Source: Caldilineaceae bacterium bin34 (GTDB lineage: Bacteria; Chloroflexota; Anaerolineae; Caldilineales; Caldilineaceae). Taken from it: a stretch of 48,809 nucleotides of DNA. A model generated the notes under the pieces. The model saw nothing but the letters and a program-made list of their open reading frames with translations, had not been told where the DNA came from and made no database searches. The DNA lies in assembly GCA_002238555.1 (NCBI GenBank), contig MPMO01000035.1, positions 1 to 48,809 of the forward strand, given 5' to 3'. Of this stretch, positions 40,457 to 48,809 are shown piece by piece. Every line of letters begins with the position of its first letter. Positions within the stretch are counted from its first letter, which is position 1. Made by a program: the position numbers and the translations under genes.

Positions 40457-41473
40457 ATGGATTACAGACTGTTGGGCAGGACCGGCGTGAAAGTCTCTCC
40501 CCTCTGCCTGGGGGTTATGCTGTTCGGCCACGGCCGCCTTGGAGGCGGCATCGACGTGGATGGTGCGGCCCGCATGCTGCAGGTTGCCTTCGACGCCGGC
40601 ATCAACTTCATCGACACCGCGAACGTGTACTCCCGCGGCCAAAGCGAGGAGATTCTGGGAGAAGCCCTCAAGCGGACGGGACAGCGGTCGCGGGTCGTAG
40701 TGGCAACCAAGGTGCACGGCACCATGGCCGACGACGATCCCAACATGGGCGGTACGTCGCGCCGGCACGTGATCGAGCAGTGCCACGCCAGTCTCAAGCG
40801 CCTGCAGACCGACTACATCGACCTGTACCAACTGCATCGGCCCCGCACAGACATCCCGATCGACGAGACGCTCAGGGCGTTGGACGACCTCGTGCGCGAC
40901 GGCAAGGTCCGGTACATCGGCACCAGCACCTACGCTGCCTGGCAGTTCGTGGAGGCGTTGTGGGTGTCCAAGGAGTACGGCCTGAACCGCTTTGTGACGG
41001 AACAGCCGCCCTACAACATCCTGGACCGGCGCATCGAGCGGGAGCTGCTGCCCATGGCCCAAACCTACGGCGTCGGCATTCTCCCCTGGAGTCCGTTGGC
41101 CGGTGGACTGTTGACCGGGAAGTACAAGCGCGGCGAAGGTGCGCCCGAGGGCAGCCGGTACGCCGCACGGCCCGATCGCTCCCGCCGCATGACCGAAGGC
41201 ATCTATGACGTCATCGAGGGTCTTCAGCCCCTGGCGGACGGCAAGGGATGCACGGTGGCCCAGTTTGCCCTGGCGTGGGCGATGAACCAGCCCAACATCA
41301 CCAGTCCCATCATTGGGCCCCGTACGCTGGAACAGCTCGAAGACAACCTTGGCGCCTTGCAGGTGTCGTTGGACGACTCGGACCGGGAGGTGGTGGATGC
41401 CCTGATGCCACCCGGAACCCACGTGTCGCTGTTCTACGAAGCCAACTTCGGGACCAGCGAGTACAGGTGGTAA
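40457..41473 (+). CDS. Aldo/keto reductase
   Basis: A 338-residue NADPH-dependent oxidoreductase of the AKR superfamily. It starts MDYRLLGRTGVKVSPLCLG, the usual AKR N-terminus, and has the full catalytic tetrad: D53 and Y58 in FIDTANVYSRGQSE, K85 in VVATKVHG and H127 in LYQLHRPR. C-terminal NADP-binding motifs are present (LPWSPLAGGLLTGKY and ITSPIIGPRTLEQLEDNL). Sequence type resembles the YajO/general stress protein 69 group. Substrate unknown. An upstream extension of the frame to 40385 has no match. Confidence 0.92.
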   Translation: MDYRLLGRTGVKVSPLCLGVMLFGHGRLGGGIDVDGAARMLQVAFDAGINFIDTANVYSRGQSEEILGEALKRTGQRSRVVVATKVHGTMADDDPNMGGTSRRHVIEQCHASLKRLQTDYIDLYQLHRPRTDIPIDETLRALDDLVRDGKVRYIGTSTYAAWQFVEALWVSKEYGLNRFVTEQPPYNILDRRIERELLPMAQTYGVGILPWSPLAGGLLTGKYKRGEGAPEGSRYAARPDRSRRMTEGIYDVIEGLQPLADGKGCTVAQFALAWAMNQPNITSPIIGPRTLEQLEDNLGALQVSLDDSDREVVDALMPPGTHVSLFYEANFGTSEYRW

Positions 41474-41650
41474 TCCTTGGTGCCGGTTCAGGCTGAGGAT
41501 ACTTGACCTGTGCCCACGGTTGGCGGCAGTCCGTTCGTTGTCCGGGGCAAGTCCGTGCCACCATGGCGACGCGGCAACCCATCAACCGGGGAACGCCGAG
41601 CACATTCAGGTCGGTGGGAATAGCATCCACAGGAACGCGGGAGGTCCACA

Positions 41651-42724
41651 TTGTCTGCGCCCAAATCGACCGGTACACCGTTTTCCTACGACCGGACGCT
41701 GAAGTCCCTCTTCGCCGAAAGGGACGTGGTGCGGGACCTGCTCGACTTCCATGCCGCCGACCTGTTCCCCGACCTGCAGGGCTTCGAACCCCTGGAACTG
41801 GTCAGCGCCTCCACCGTGACCGCCGACGCGACCAACCCGCCGCACCACGAGGAGGCGCACCGGGACATCGTCTGGACCCTGGCGCGCAAAGGTGACGACG
41901 GGGACCGCGTCCTCCTACACCTGGAGTTTCAGTCGCAGCGCGACTCCCGCATGACCCGACGCATGTTCGGATACGCCGAAGGGCTGCTGCAACGCCAACC
42001 GGAACTCGAGGTGTTCGGCCTGGTGATCAGTACCGGCAGTCGGCACTTCGGCACATGGCGACAGCCCGTGCAATCCAGACCCGGTTCCCACGGCTACGGC
42101 TTGCAGGAGGGCCCTCTCCTAGACATCCACGACTACGCGGTGCCCGTGTTCCCGATGGACGATTATCCGCTCCCCCCGCAGAGCCTGGTGACCGGCATCG
42201 TCGCCCTGGCGCGCATCCAGGCCGCCATCCGGCGGGGCGCAAACGAGGCCGCGGAGCAGATTCTGCCGTTGCTGCGGGAATGGATCATCCCGCGGGTCCT
42301 GCGGTTACCCGCAACCCTGCGCGAGGCCTACGGGGCCTGGTTCAAGGCAGCGTTCGACGAACTGCTCCAAGACCAACCCGAACTGCGCCGGGAATTGCGT
42401 AGAATCATCTACATTGAAGAGGCGGAGGCGGTCATGAACACATTCGGTAACATCATTGCGGCCAAGGAAAAGGAAGGCGAGGCGCGCGGCCTGGAACGCG
42501 GCCTGGAACGCGGCCTGGAACGCGGCGAGGCACGCGGCAAGAAGGAGATCCTCCTGCAGTTCGTTGCCGAGTTCTGGAGCGATGACGAGGCGGCACGGTT
42601 CGCACAGCAACTGGACAGCGCGGACCGCAGTCAATTCCCCACGATCGCCGACCTGATGCGGGACCAGGCCGCAGGACGGCTCCCCCGCCTGCAGGAGAAC
42701 GGTCACACCGATCCCCGCAAGTAG
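41651..42724 (+). CDS. Rpn-family PD-(D/E)XK nuclease-like protein
   Basis: A 357-residue protein of the Rpn/YhgA-like group (recombination-promoting nuclease, formerly 'putative transposase'). It probably starts at TTG 41651, six bases after GGAGG. The nuclease core is recognisable: D72 in HRDIVWTLAR and E92-x-Q94 in LLHLEFQSQRDSRM, followed by MFGYAEGLLQ. The C-terminal part has EAVMNTFGNIIAAKEKEGEA and a tandem GLERGLERGLERGEARG, made by three 12-base repeats (about 42488-42523), typical of slippage in this family. Rpn proteins can cut DNA and promote RecA-independent recombination; a phage-related role has been proposed. Active-site residues are intact. Confidence 0.85.
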   Translation: MSAPKSTGTPFSYDRTLKSLFAERDVVRDLLDFHAADLFPDLQGFEPLELVSASTVTADATNPPHHEEAHRDIVWTLARKGDDGDRVLLHLEFQSQRDSRMTRRMFGYAEGLLQRQPELEVFGLVISTGSRHFGTWRQPVQSRPGSHGYGLQEGPLLDIHDYAVPVFPMDDYPLPPQSLVTGIVALARIQAAIRRGANEAAEQILPLLREWIIPRVLRLPATLREAYGAWFKAAFDELLQDQPELRRELRRIIYIEEAEAVMNTFGNIIAAKEKEGEARGLERGLERGLERGEARGKKEILLQFVAEFWSDDEAARFAQQLDSADRSQFPTIADLMRDQAAGRLPRLQENGHTDPRK

Positions 42725-42873
42725 GTGGTACGCGCCCGCGTCAAATTCCCTTCGCTCCTCCCGAACATTGTCACAGCCCAACGACTTCTTGACCGGGAGG
42801 CAGCGGCCGGCATCCTGTTGGTTGACCACCCCCAACCGCTTGGCGTGTTGCGCAGCATCTCCTGCGTTGGATT

Positions 42874-43141
42874 GGCGGAGGCGGTCATGAACACATTCGG
42901 CAACATCATTGCGGCCAAGGAAAAGGAAGGCGAGGCACGCGGCTTGGAACGCGGCAAGAAGGAGATCCTCCGGCAGTTCGTTGCCGAGTTCTGGAGCAAT
43001 GACGAGGCGGCACGGTTCGCACAGCAGCTGGACAGCGCGGACTGCAGTCAATTCCCTACAATCACCGACCTGATGCAGGACCAGGCCGCAGGACGGCTCC
43101 CCCACCTGTGGGAGAACGGTCGCGCGAATTCTGGCAAGTAG
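42874..43141 (+). pseudogene. Truncated tandem copy of the Rpn gene 3' end
   Basis: From the GGCGGAGGCGGTCATGAACA stretch at 42874 to the TAG at 43141 the DNA repeats the last 300 bases of the upstream gene (42421-42724) with few changes. The copy encodes MNTFGNIIAAKEKEGEARG then KKEILRQFVAEFWSNDEA, but with only one GLERG unit instead of three, and it lacks the whole nuclease domain. The frame is still open (ATG 42887), so a short C-terminal protein could be made. The 150 bases between the copies do not resemble the gene. Confidence 0.75.
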
Positions 43142-43739
43142 GCGGTACGGTCCGCGCCGCCAAGGCACCGGCACCATGCACATCCACACCATTGTCTCGG
43201 TTGCCGCATTGCATTGATCTGTGACAGCGGGACCGTGTGCCTGCCGCCAAACCTTGAGGTTCAACGCATTTACTGCGCAGCTTCGTGCTCGGATGGACCT
43301 GGGATAGGACCCGATAACTGTCAGACTTGCCGGATGTCTCTTTGGCGGAAGGCAAAGGTCAAGGCACCGGCGCACATTGTTCAGCACCCGGAATGTCCGT
43401 CCAAGTCGGACTCCGGGTATCCCTGTGTAGTGCTGCCTGCCCGGTAGAAACAGACTGTAAGACTTACACCCCCCAGGCCGTGCGCTGCCCCGGCGATGAG
43501 GTTCACAATTCGGCGGTCGGGTTCCGCGATCATTCTGGAACCAGTGTCCCCCCTTGAACGACCATGCTGTGCCGTTGCATAGCGGAAGGCCGTCGATCCG
43601 GATGTTTGGCTTGCAACACCTTCCGCACAGCCCTGACATGACGGGTCGTGCCGGGTTGTTCGATCGGTCTACGCCGTGATCGGCATCGATCCGCATACAA
43701 TCAATACAATCCCGTCCAATCCACCTGTTGGGGCCAGCC
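43142..43739. other. Region without recognisable gene
   Basis: About 600 bases between the Rpn remnant and the next reductase. Frames on both strands are short or are low-quality extensions, and I recognise no protein, RNA or clear repeat. Just before the next gene there are two TACAAT sequences (43696-43701, 43705-43710) that could be -10 boxes, but neither has a matching -35. It may be decayed coding sequence. Confidence 0.45.
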
Positions 43740-44600
43740 ATGATCCACAGACAGCCGTTCGGCCAAACCGGCCATGACAGTTCCGCCATCATTTTCGGGG
43801 CCTTCGCCGTCAACCGTTGCGATCAGGCCACGGCGGACCAACTTCTCATGCGGCTTATGGACCACGGAGTCAACCACATCGACACGGCCGCGTCCTACGG
43901 GGACTCGGAACTTCGTGTGGGGCCTTGGATGAACCACCACCGGGACGAGTTCTTCCTGGCCACCAAGACCGGCAGGCGCGTCTACGACAAAGCCAAGGAG
44001 GAAATCGAGAACTCGCTGGTGCGGCTGCAGACCGACTGCCTGGACTTAATCCAGCTGCACAACCTGGTGGACGAGGAGCAATGGGATCAGGCCATGGCTC
44101 CCGGCGGAGCCTTGGAAGCGGCCTGCGATGCACGCAAGGAAGGCAAGGTACGGTACATCGGGGTCACCGGCCATGGCTTGACCGTGGCGCGCATGCACCT
44201 GCGCAGCCTCGAAGCCTTTGCGTTCGACTCAGTGCTGCTGCCCTGGAACTATGTGCTCTGGTGCAACGAAGAGTACCGATCCGACTTCAACCAACTGAAC
44301 GCGGTGTGCCGGGAACGCGGCGTTGCCGTCCAGACCATCAAGGGGGTTACCCGCGGTCCGTGGGGCGAAACGCCCCAGTCGCGGAACACGTGGTACCAGC
44401 CGTTCGAGCATCAGGCGGACATCAACCGTGCGGTGCACTGGGTGTTGGGTCAGGACGGGTTGTTCCTCAACTCGGCGGGCGATCCGGATCTGCTGTCCCG
44501 CCTACTGGCGGCCGGTTCCACGTTTCGACGTGCTCCACGTGACGACGAGATGGAGGATTTGATGGCCTCTGCCCAGATGGCACCCCTGTTCGTTGAATGA
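43740..44600 (+). CDS. Aldo/keto reductase, divergent subgroup
   Basis: A 286-residue AKR-fold protein starting MIHRQPFGQTGHDSSAIIFG. The catalytic tetrad is kept: D48 and Y53 in HIDTAASYGDSE, K76 in FLATKTGRR and H107 in LIQLHNLVDE. The C-terminal NADP-binding part is shorter and different from the gene at 40457 (FLNSAGDPDLLSRLLAAGST), which fits the 'predicted oxidoreductase of the aldo/keto reductase family' type. Substrate unknown. It is the last gene before the lower-GC module at 44818. Confidence 0.88.
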   Translation: MIHRQPFGQTGHDSSAIIFGAFAVNRCDQATADQLLMRLMDHGVNHIDTAASYGDSELRVGPWMNHHRDEFFLATKTGRRVYDKAKEEIENSLVRLQTDCLDLIQLHNLVDEEQWDQAMAPGGALEAACDARKEGKVRYIGVTGHGLTVARMHLRSLEAFAFDSVLLPWNYVLWCNEEYRSDFNQLNAVCRERGVAVQTIKGVTRGPWGETPQSRNTWYQPFEHQADINRAVHWVLGQDGLFLNSAGDPDLLSRLLAAGSTFRRAPRDDEMEDLMASAQMAPLFVE

Positions 44601-44817
44601 GGCTGGTCCGCCAGACAATAGACTGGACATGGACCAAATTCCAGTCACTCCGAATATCTCGTTGAACAGTGCCGGTCTTGTATCGGAGATCACCTGCCAA
44701 GCCTCACTACGCGTGATTCCGGTCAGATTCCCTTCCGCGGCGTTGCATGGCACCCAACTGCCGAAAGGTCATGAAATCATCCAAACCAACCCCTGACTGC
44801 CAAACCGAGGAGCTCCA

Positions 44818-47646
44818 ATGCCGGTCAACCTGAGGCGTCTCTTTGACACTGCCACGCCCCGTTCTCCCGAAGAGACCAGCGAGGCGTACGCAGCCAACTT
44901 GTCACAAGCCCTGCGGAACGAAGTAGACACCCCAATCGGTGCACGTTCCTTTCTGAAAGGCACCTATGCAACGCAGGCCATGCGGAGTGTCTGCGATCAG
45001 GTGATGGACAGGCTATGCAACGGGCGGGCAAGCAATCGCCAAGGAGTCTATGCCTTTGAATCCGGCTTCGGCGGCGGGAAGACGCACACCGCCATTGTCC
45101 TAGCTGCCATGACCATGCATCCGGATGTCATGCGCTCCCTGTCGCCGGAGGATTGCCCCGCCGATCCGGCCTATGCCACGGACCGGGCGCGGGTCATCGC
45201 AATCAACGGTCAGGATGCCGACGCACACGGTCGCATCCACATCAAGGACGACCAATATGCACCGTCCATTGCCGACGCTGTCAGAGCGCACTTGGCTACA
45301 GGCCAGAAAACCCGGACTGCTGCCGGCAATCCGGGCGTGGCGGGTTTTTCGATGCTAATTGGCGATCGTCCGGTGCTGATCTTGATTGATGAGCTGGTTC
45401 AGCTTCTCAACAAGCTGGATACCGACGAACGGCAGTCGGAGCGAGACGCCGTTGCCGTAACGCTGAGCGATCTGGCCGCGGCAGTGACCGAGTGCCCACG
45501 CGCCGTGATGATCATCACAACCCCGGAACCCGGCGCGGATGCCCTGCAACAAGCAACGCAACAGGTGGGCCGGATCCTGCGTGACACCAGCAGCCTGATG
45601 GCTCGGATCACCCAGCCGGTAACGCCGTCCGATCCCGCCGACGTGCCTCACATCCTGCGGCGGCGACTCTTTGAATCCTGGGACGACGCGGAGCGGGGGA
45701 TCGTTGCCGACGCCTACGCCGACGTTGTGAACCAGGCTGGAAGTTCCGCGAAGCTCGAACTGCGGAAGCGCTTCCATGACAGCTATCCGTTCCATCCCGA
45801 CCTAATGGACATCATCAACAACCGCCTGTCCGACAACGCGAACTTCCAACAGGTACGCGGCACCCTGCGCCTGCTGAGCGCCACCATCGACCTGCAGCAA
45901 ACAAACCATTCGCGGGACGCCATCCTGCACCCGTACCACGTCGACCCCAGGGAAAGCCGCATTCGCGAACAGTTCGTCAACCGACTTGAACGGAAGGAAC
46001 TCGCTGCCGGCATCAACGCCGACATCGCGGGTGACCGCAACCAGGGCATTGAAGGCGCCCATGAAGCCGCCGTGACCATCATGCTGGGTTCGGTCGCACA
46101 AAGTGCCAACCGCGGCCTGACCGAGCAGGAAGTAGTCAATTCACTGATTTCACCCCGGTGGCCCGACAGAGGATTAGCCGAAAGCGCCATCAAACACATT
46201 GCCAACACGGCGTTGTACGTGAACCAAGAGCAGGGACGCGGCCTGTTTTTCTCGAACGAACCCAGCCTGAGAAAGATGGCCGAAGACAGCCAAGTGGCTC
46301 TGCGCACCGACCATGAATGGCTCAGGAGCAGAGTTGACGACGCGGTACGGGACACATTCAGTCCCAGACACTCCGCGCCGTTCAAGGTTCTCCTGTGGCC
46401 CAGCAAAGGCCAGAACCTGCCTGACGAACCCGACAGGGTCCACCTTGGCATTCTCAATCCGGAGCACCTGCATGAGCAACACCCGGACTTGGAGACCGAG
46501 CTCACCGAACTCTTCCACAAGTCGCCTGCCAACGGCGGCAATGCACCACGCAGGCACAGGAACAACGCGCTGTTTCTCATCGCATCCCGTCAAAGCACCA
46601 GCGACTTGGAGGAAGCGATTGTCAATCGCGAAGCCTATGAGCGGCTGAGCAAGGAACCGAAGCTGAAGGAGCACCAGCGGAACGAGGCAAGGGAACGGGC
46701 GGCCTTGGCCCAGAAGGCGATCCACCACTCCGTGCAGCGCAACTGGTGCCACCTGTACTATCCCGCCAGCAAGTCGCAGGAGTGGATTGGCAGCCATTTG
46801 CAACGTCTCACGATCAGCCAGGCCGATCAGGAAGGCAAGGGGGCGCAGACCATCGTCAATGCGCTAATTGGTGTCGGCAAGCTTGTGGACCCCGGCCTCC
46901 CGCACCTCAATCCTGCCGAGTGGACGAGGCGCTCCAGTCTCAGAAACAGTCTTGGCCCCAGCCTTCTGGACCTCCATGCGGAGTTCATCGACAGCCCTTC
47001 AATGCTGATGTTCCTGTCCAAACAGGACTTCACAAAGGCGGTTGCATATGGAGTGAAGCAAGACCATCTGGGTGCCGTCTCCGCTACCGGGCAACTCTTT
47101 GACAAAGACCACCCCGTCGATGCTGCGTTGATTCGGGACGACTTCAGGTTCTACTTGCCTGACGACATGCCGGCTGATGAAGACGACAATGATGAGGCCA
47201 ATGACGATGGGGAGCATCCGGCTCCAGAGACTGACACCAACGTATTCAGTGGCGAAGGGCCGGTGACCGTGGTGAAAAAGGCACTGGAGGCGTTTCTGGA
47301 CCAGAAGGGCAAATCGATGGCAGATGTCCGCGAAGTTACCATTCGCCACTCGGACCACGGAGTGCTGACGGCCATCGCAGGAGTTTGGCAGGGGACAAAC
47401 GACTCGGTATCGCTGTCATGGAACTGCTACAGCGATGATGGTTCCGTTTCCGTCCACCTCGGAGATCGGACCCCGGACTGGTGGCAAGGACACAAGCGGG
47501 ACATCGATCGGGTTCATCACCTTGCCGGCAAACCGGGAGCCACGGATGCCAAGGCGGTGATACGACCCAATGGCAACAGCGGACAACTTGGAAGTACCTT
47601 TCAACAGCTGAGCCGAAACGACATCAACCTGACTGTCACCCTGTAG
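44818..47646 (+). CDS. DUF499-type AAA+ ATPase
   Basis: A 942-residue ATPase whose start at 44818 has GAGGAG seven bases upstream. The N-terminal part matches DUF499 proteins as I remember them: a segment ending FLKGTYATQAMRSVCDQV leads to Walker A GFGGGKTH (residues 83-90), Walker B LILIDE (187-192), and a sensor-like AVMIITTPEP. The middle is helical and charged (HRNNALFLIASRQ, then EAIVNREAYERLSKEPKLKE). The C-terminus has an acidic Asp/Glu linker (DEDDNDEANDDGEH) and a final domain of about 130 residues. DUF499 ATPases often lie beside DUF1156 methylases in predicted defence islands, which is the arrangement here. Base composition is less GC-rich than in the housekeeping genes, suggesting acquisition. 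Confidence 0.85.
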   Translation: MPVNLRRLFDTATPRSPEETSEAYAANLSQALRNEVDTPIGARSFLKGTYATQAMRSVCDQVMDRLCNGRASNRQGVYAFESGFGGGKTHTAIVLAAMTMHPDVMRSLSPEDCPADPAYATDRARVIAINGQDADAHGRIHIKDDQYAPSIADAVRAHLATGQKTRTAAGNPGVAGFSMLIGDRPVLILIDELVQLLNKLDTDERQSERDAVAVTLSDLAAAVTECPRAVMIITTPEPGADALQQATQQVGRILRDTSSLMARITQPVTPSDPADVPHILRRRLFESWDDAERGIVADAYADVVNQAGSSAKLELRKRFHDSYPFHPDLMDIINNRLSDNANFQQVRGTLRLLSATIDLQQTNHSRDAILHPYHVDPRESRIREQFVNRLERKELAAGINADIAGDRNQGIEGAHEAAVTIMLGSVAQSANRGLTEQEVVNSLISPRWPDRGLAESAIKHIANTALYVNQEQGRGLFFSNEPSLRKMAEDSQVALRTDHEWLRSRVDDAVRDTFSPRHSAPFKVLLWPSKGQNLPDEPDRVHLGILNPEHLHEQHPDLETELTELFHKSPANGGNAPRRHRNNALFLIASRQSTSDLEEAIVNREAYERLSKEPKLKEHQRNEARERAALAQKAIHHSVQRNWCHLYYPASKSQEWIGSHLQRLTISQADQEGKGAQTIVNALIGVGKLVDPGLPHLNPAEWTRRSSLRNSLGPSLLDLHAEFIDSPSMLMFLSKQDFTKAVAYGVKQDHLGAVSATGQLFDKDHPVDAALIRDDFRFYLPDDMPADEDDNDEANDDGEHPAPETDTNVFSGEGPVTVVKKALEAFLDQKGKSMADVREVTIRHSDHGVLTAIAGVWQGTNDSVSLSWNCYSDDGSVSVHLGDRTPDWWQGHKRDIDRVHHLAGKPGATDAKAVIRPNGNSGQLGSTFQQLSRNDINLTVTL

Positions 47647-47673
47647 ACACCAAGTCCTGAAATGGAGCCAACC

Positions 47674-48126
47674 ATGCCCACTGTGAGAACCAGGCGTGAG
47701 CTAACCCACGGCGTTTACTTCACAGCATCCCGCGGCGAAGGGTTGTCTGTGCACGTGACCCATGCCCGGAGGGGGCGCACAGGTGGAGGCCGAAGAATTG
47801 CCGAAGCCAGTTTGCCTCCGGAAGACTTGGGGTTGAGCTACGATGCCATGCGGTCAGTCCTGACTGAGCATGAAGGAGTGGAATTGCCTCCCAGCACTCG
47901 CGATCTCCCTTCCGAGACCTACATCCCAATAGGTGCGCCGACGGCAACCCAGTTGCGATTGCTCATTACAGCTGTCCGACGGGCTGATTCAAGGCACAAG
48001 GCACGGCGGCTCGCTGATGCGATTGGCGGTATGCATGACTGCGAAGCGGGTTGGTGGCATGCCTGCCTAGAGAATCGCCACCGTCCTCGCCGGGTGCTGG
48101 ATGCGCTCGAACTGATGTACGTGTAG
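47674..48126 (+). CDS. Small protein of unknown function in DUF499/DUF1156 module
   Basis: A 150-residue protein. I choose the ATG at 47674 because GGAG lies six bases upstream; an ATG at 47662 has none. The sequence has a basic, glycine-rich stretch near residue 30 (ARRGRTGGGRRIAEASLP), a middle part SETYIPIGAPTATQLRLLIT and a C-terminal helical part ending WWHACLENRHRPRRVLDALE. I do not recognise the family with confidence. The position between the ATPase and the methylase, 27 bases after the former, suggests a dedicated subunit or adaptor of the same system. A possible terminator follows it. Confidence 0.7.
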   Translation: MPTVRTRRELTHGVYFTASRGEGLSVHVTHARRGRTGGGRRIAEASLPPEDLGLSYDAMRSVLTEHEGVELPPSTRDLPSETYIPIGAPTATQLRLLITAVRRADSRHKARRLADAIGGMHDCEAGWWHACLENRHRPRRVLDALELMYV

Positions 48127-48155
48127 CTCCGCACTGACGAATTCACCCCTTGCCG

Positions 48156-48186
48156 AGGCAGGTTCGCGGAACCTGCCTTGTGTTTT
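48156..48186 (+). terminator. Hairpin between the small gene and the methylase gene
   Basis: Stem AGGCAGGTTC/GAACCTGCCT (48156-48165, 48169-48178) with loop GCG is followed by TTGTGTTTT. The T-run is broken, so this may be a partial terminator or attenuator inside the module, 20 bases before the methylase start. Confidence 0.5.
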
Positions 48187-48207
48187 ATGCAAAAAGGCAG
48201 AGACATC

Positions 48208-48809
48208 ATGACAGACACTCGCCTCATTGAACATTGGCTTCCTATCAACGAAATTGGTACAGAAGCCATCCGCGAACGGGCAGGTGCGATACCAAACCCC
48301 GAACCCCACCAACTTCATGTCTGGTGGGCTCGCCGCCCGTTGGCTCCGTCACGGGCGGCAGTCGCGTGTTCCTTACTGCCATCGGATTGGGACCATGAAG
48401 CCATGTTGGAGGTTTTGGGAACATACCGTGGCGTACACCTTGATCAACAGCGCATGGTTGATGCCCGAGCGCAGGGCACACAGGAGAGAATCGGGTACCA
48501 AAACCGGCGAGCATTTACCTACAACCTGTCGCAGGAGCAGCAAGACGAGATTGCCAAAGGTGCTCAAAGCGTTACGAATACCACCAATTCCAAAGTTCTT
48601 GATCTCACCGCTGGGGGAGGCAGTATCCCATTCGAGGCCGGCCGGCTTGGATTCGAGACCATAGCCAACGAGCTCAACCCCGTTGTAACTGTTCAGGTAC
48701 TCCAGCCTGGGGCTGTTAGACAGCCTGACGCGGGCCGCTCGGGATTGGCCCGCCGGCCGGGTTGTGCGACACTGGGGCCATGTCCGCGCCGTCCCTCTCC
48801 GAGCAGCTG
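48208..48809 (+). CDS. DUF1156-type adenine DNA methylase, partial and probably interrupted
   Basis: The frame opens at ATG 48208 (MTDTRLIEHWLPINEIGTEA) and stays open to the window edge, 200 codons. It has the DUF1156 hallmark VWWARRPLAPSRAA (residues 38-51) and the SAM motif LDLTAGGGSIPFEAGRLGFE with NELNP after it (residues 131-158). Such proteins are COG1743 N6-adenine methylases. After about residue 168 the translation (PGAVRQPDAGRSG) turns into Pro/Arg-rich sequence unlike the family, and no catalytic NPPY/DPPY motif appears. The junction coincides with a GGGGCTGTTAGACAGCC sequence (48709-48725) that looks like a transposon end. I infer that the gene is broken here. Confidence 0.75.
   Translation, partial: MTDTRLIEHWLPINEIGTEAIRERAGAIPNPEPHQLHVWWARRPLAPSRAAVACSLLPSDWDHEAMLEVLGTYRGVHLDQQRMVDARAQGTQERIGYQNRRAFTYNLSQEQQDEIAKGAQSVTNTTNSKVLDLTAGGGSIPFEAGRLGFETIANELNPVVTVQVLQPGAVRQPDAGRSGLARRPGCATLGPCPRRPSPSS
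48709..48809 (+). mobile_element. Possible left end of an insertion sequence
   Basis: Similarity to the methylase stops near 48709. From there GGGGCTGTTAGACAGCC includes a perfect GGCTGT-TAG-ACAGCC inverted repeat, and the following DNA is more GC-rich. A new frame starts at ATG 48780 (MSAPSLSEQL) and runs off the edge. Many insertion sequences begin GGGGCTGT or similar, but the family cannot be named from 100 bases and no target duplication can be checked. Confidence 0.4.

Overview
The window is a GC-rich bacterial chromosome segment. Most of it is the transcription/translation core (tuf, fusA, rpsG, rpsL, rpoC, rpoB) joined head to head with a division and cell wall (dcw) cluster. I read the organism as probably a member of the Chloroflexota. 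The grounds are the MurF sequence type, a MurG acceptor region reading LPDSAPG, an N-terminal coiled-coil insertion in RpoC, a greA-lysS pair, and no lpxC or other outer-membrane gene after ftsZ. This is inference from remembered family features, not a search; moderate confidence.

Region 1 (1-12494, minus strand) runs rpoB > rpoC > rpsL > rpsG > fusA > tuf, with tuf cut by the window edge. A hairpin terminator follows rpoC and overlaps a good promoter for rpsL, so the str genes can be transcribed separately from rpoBC. The rplKAJL genes that usually precede rpoB are not there. Instead a 633-base divergent intergenic region leads to region 2.

Region 2 (13128-31266, plus strand) is a compact dcw cluster: rsmH, ftsL, ftsI, murF, mraY, murD, ftsW, murG, a CvpA-like membrane protein, murC, murB, ddl, ftsQ, ftsA, ftsZ. 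Several junctions are ATGA overlaps. mraZ and murE are missing. The products make UDP-MurNAc-pentapeptide (MurB, C, D, F, Ddl), move it to lipid (MraY, MurG), polymerise and cross-link it (FtsW, FtsI) and build the divisome (FtsL, Q, A, Z).

Region 3 (31309-39346) holds a tRNA-Pro(CGG) with its own promoter and terminator, the convergent greA-lysS operon, and then a 1.93-kb mobile element. That element carries only a TnpB nuclease yet has 26-bp terminal inverted repeats and an 8-bp target duplication. After it come a methyltransferase, rpsF, an rpsR whose product has a long disordered N-terminal extension, and a membrane-anchored parvulin.

Region 4 (39470-48809) is accessory. It has a DinB-like protein, two aldo/keto reductases, an Rpn-type PD-(D/E)XK protein with a tandem truncated copy, and at the right edge a module of DUF499 ATPase, small unknown protein and DUF1156-type DNA methylase. 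This module looks like a phage-defence or modification locus. The methylase reading frame loses family similarity just after its SAM-binding motif, next to a possible insertion-sequence end.
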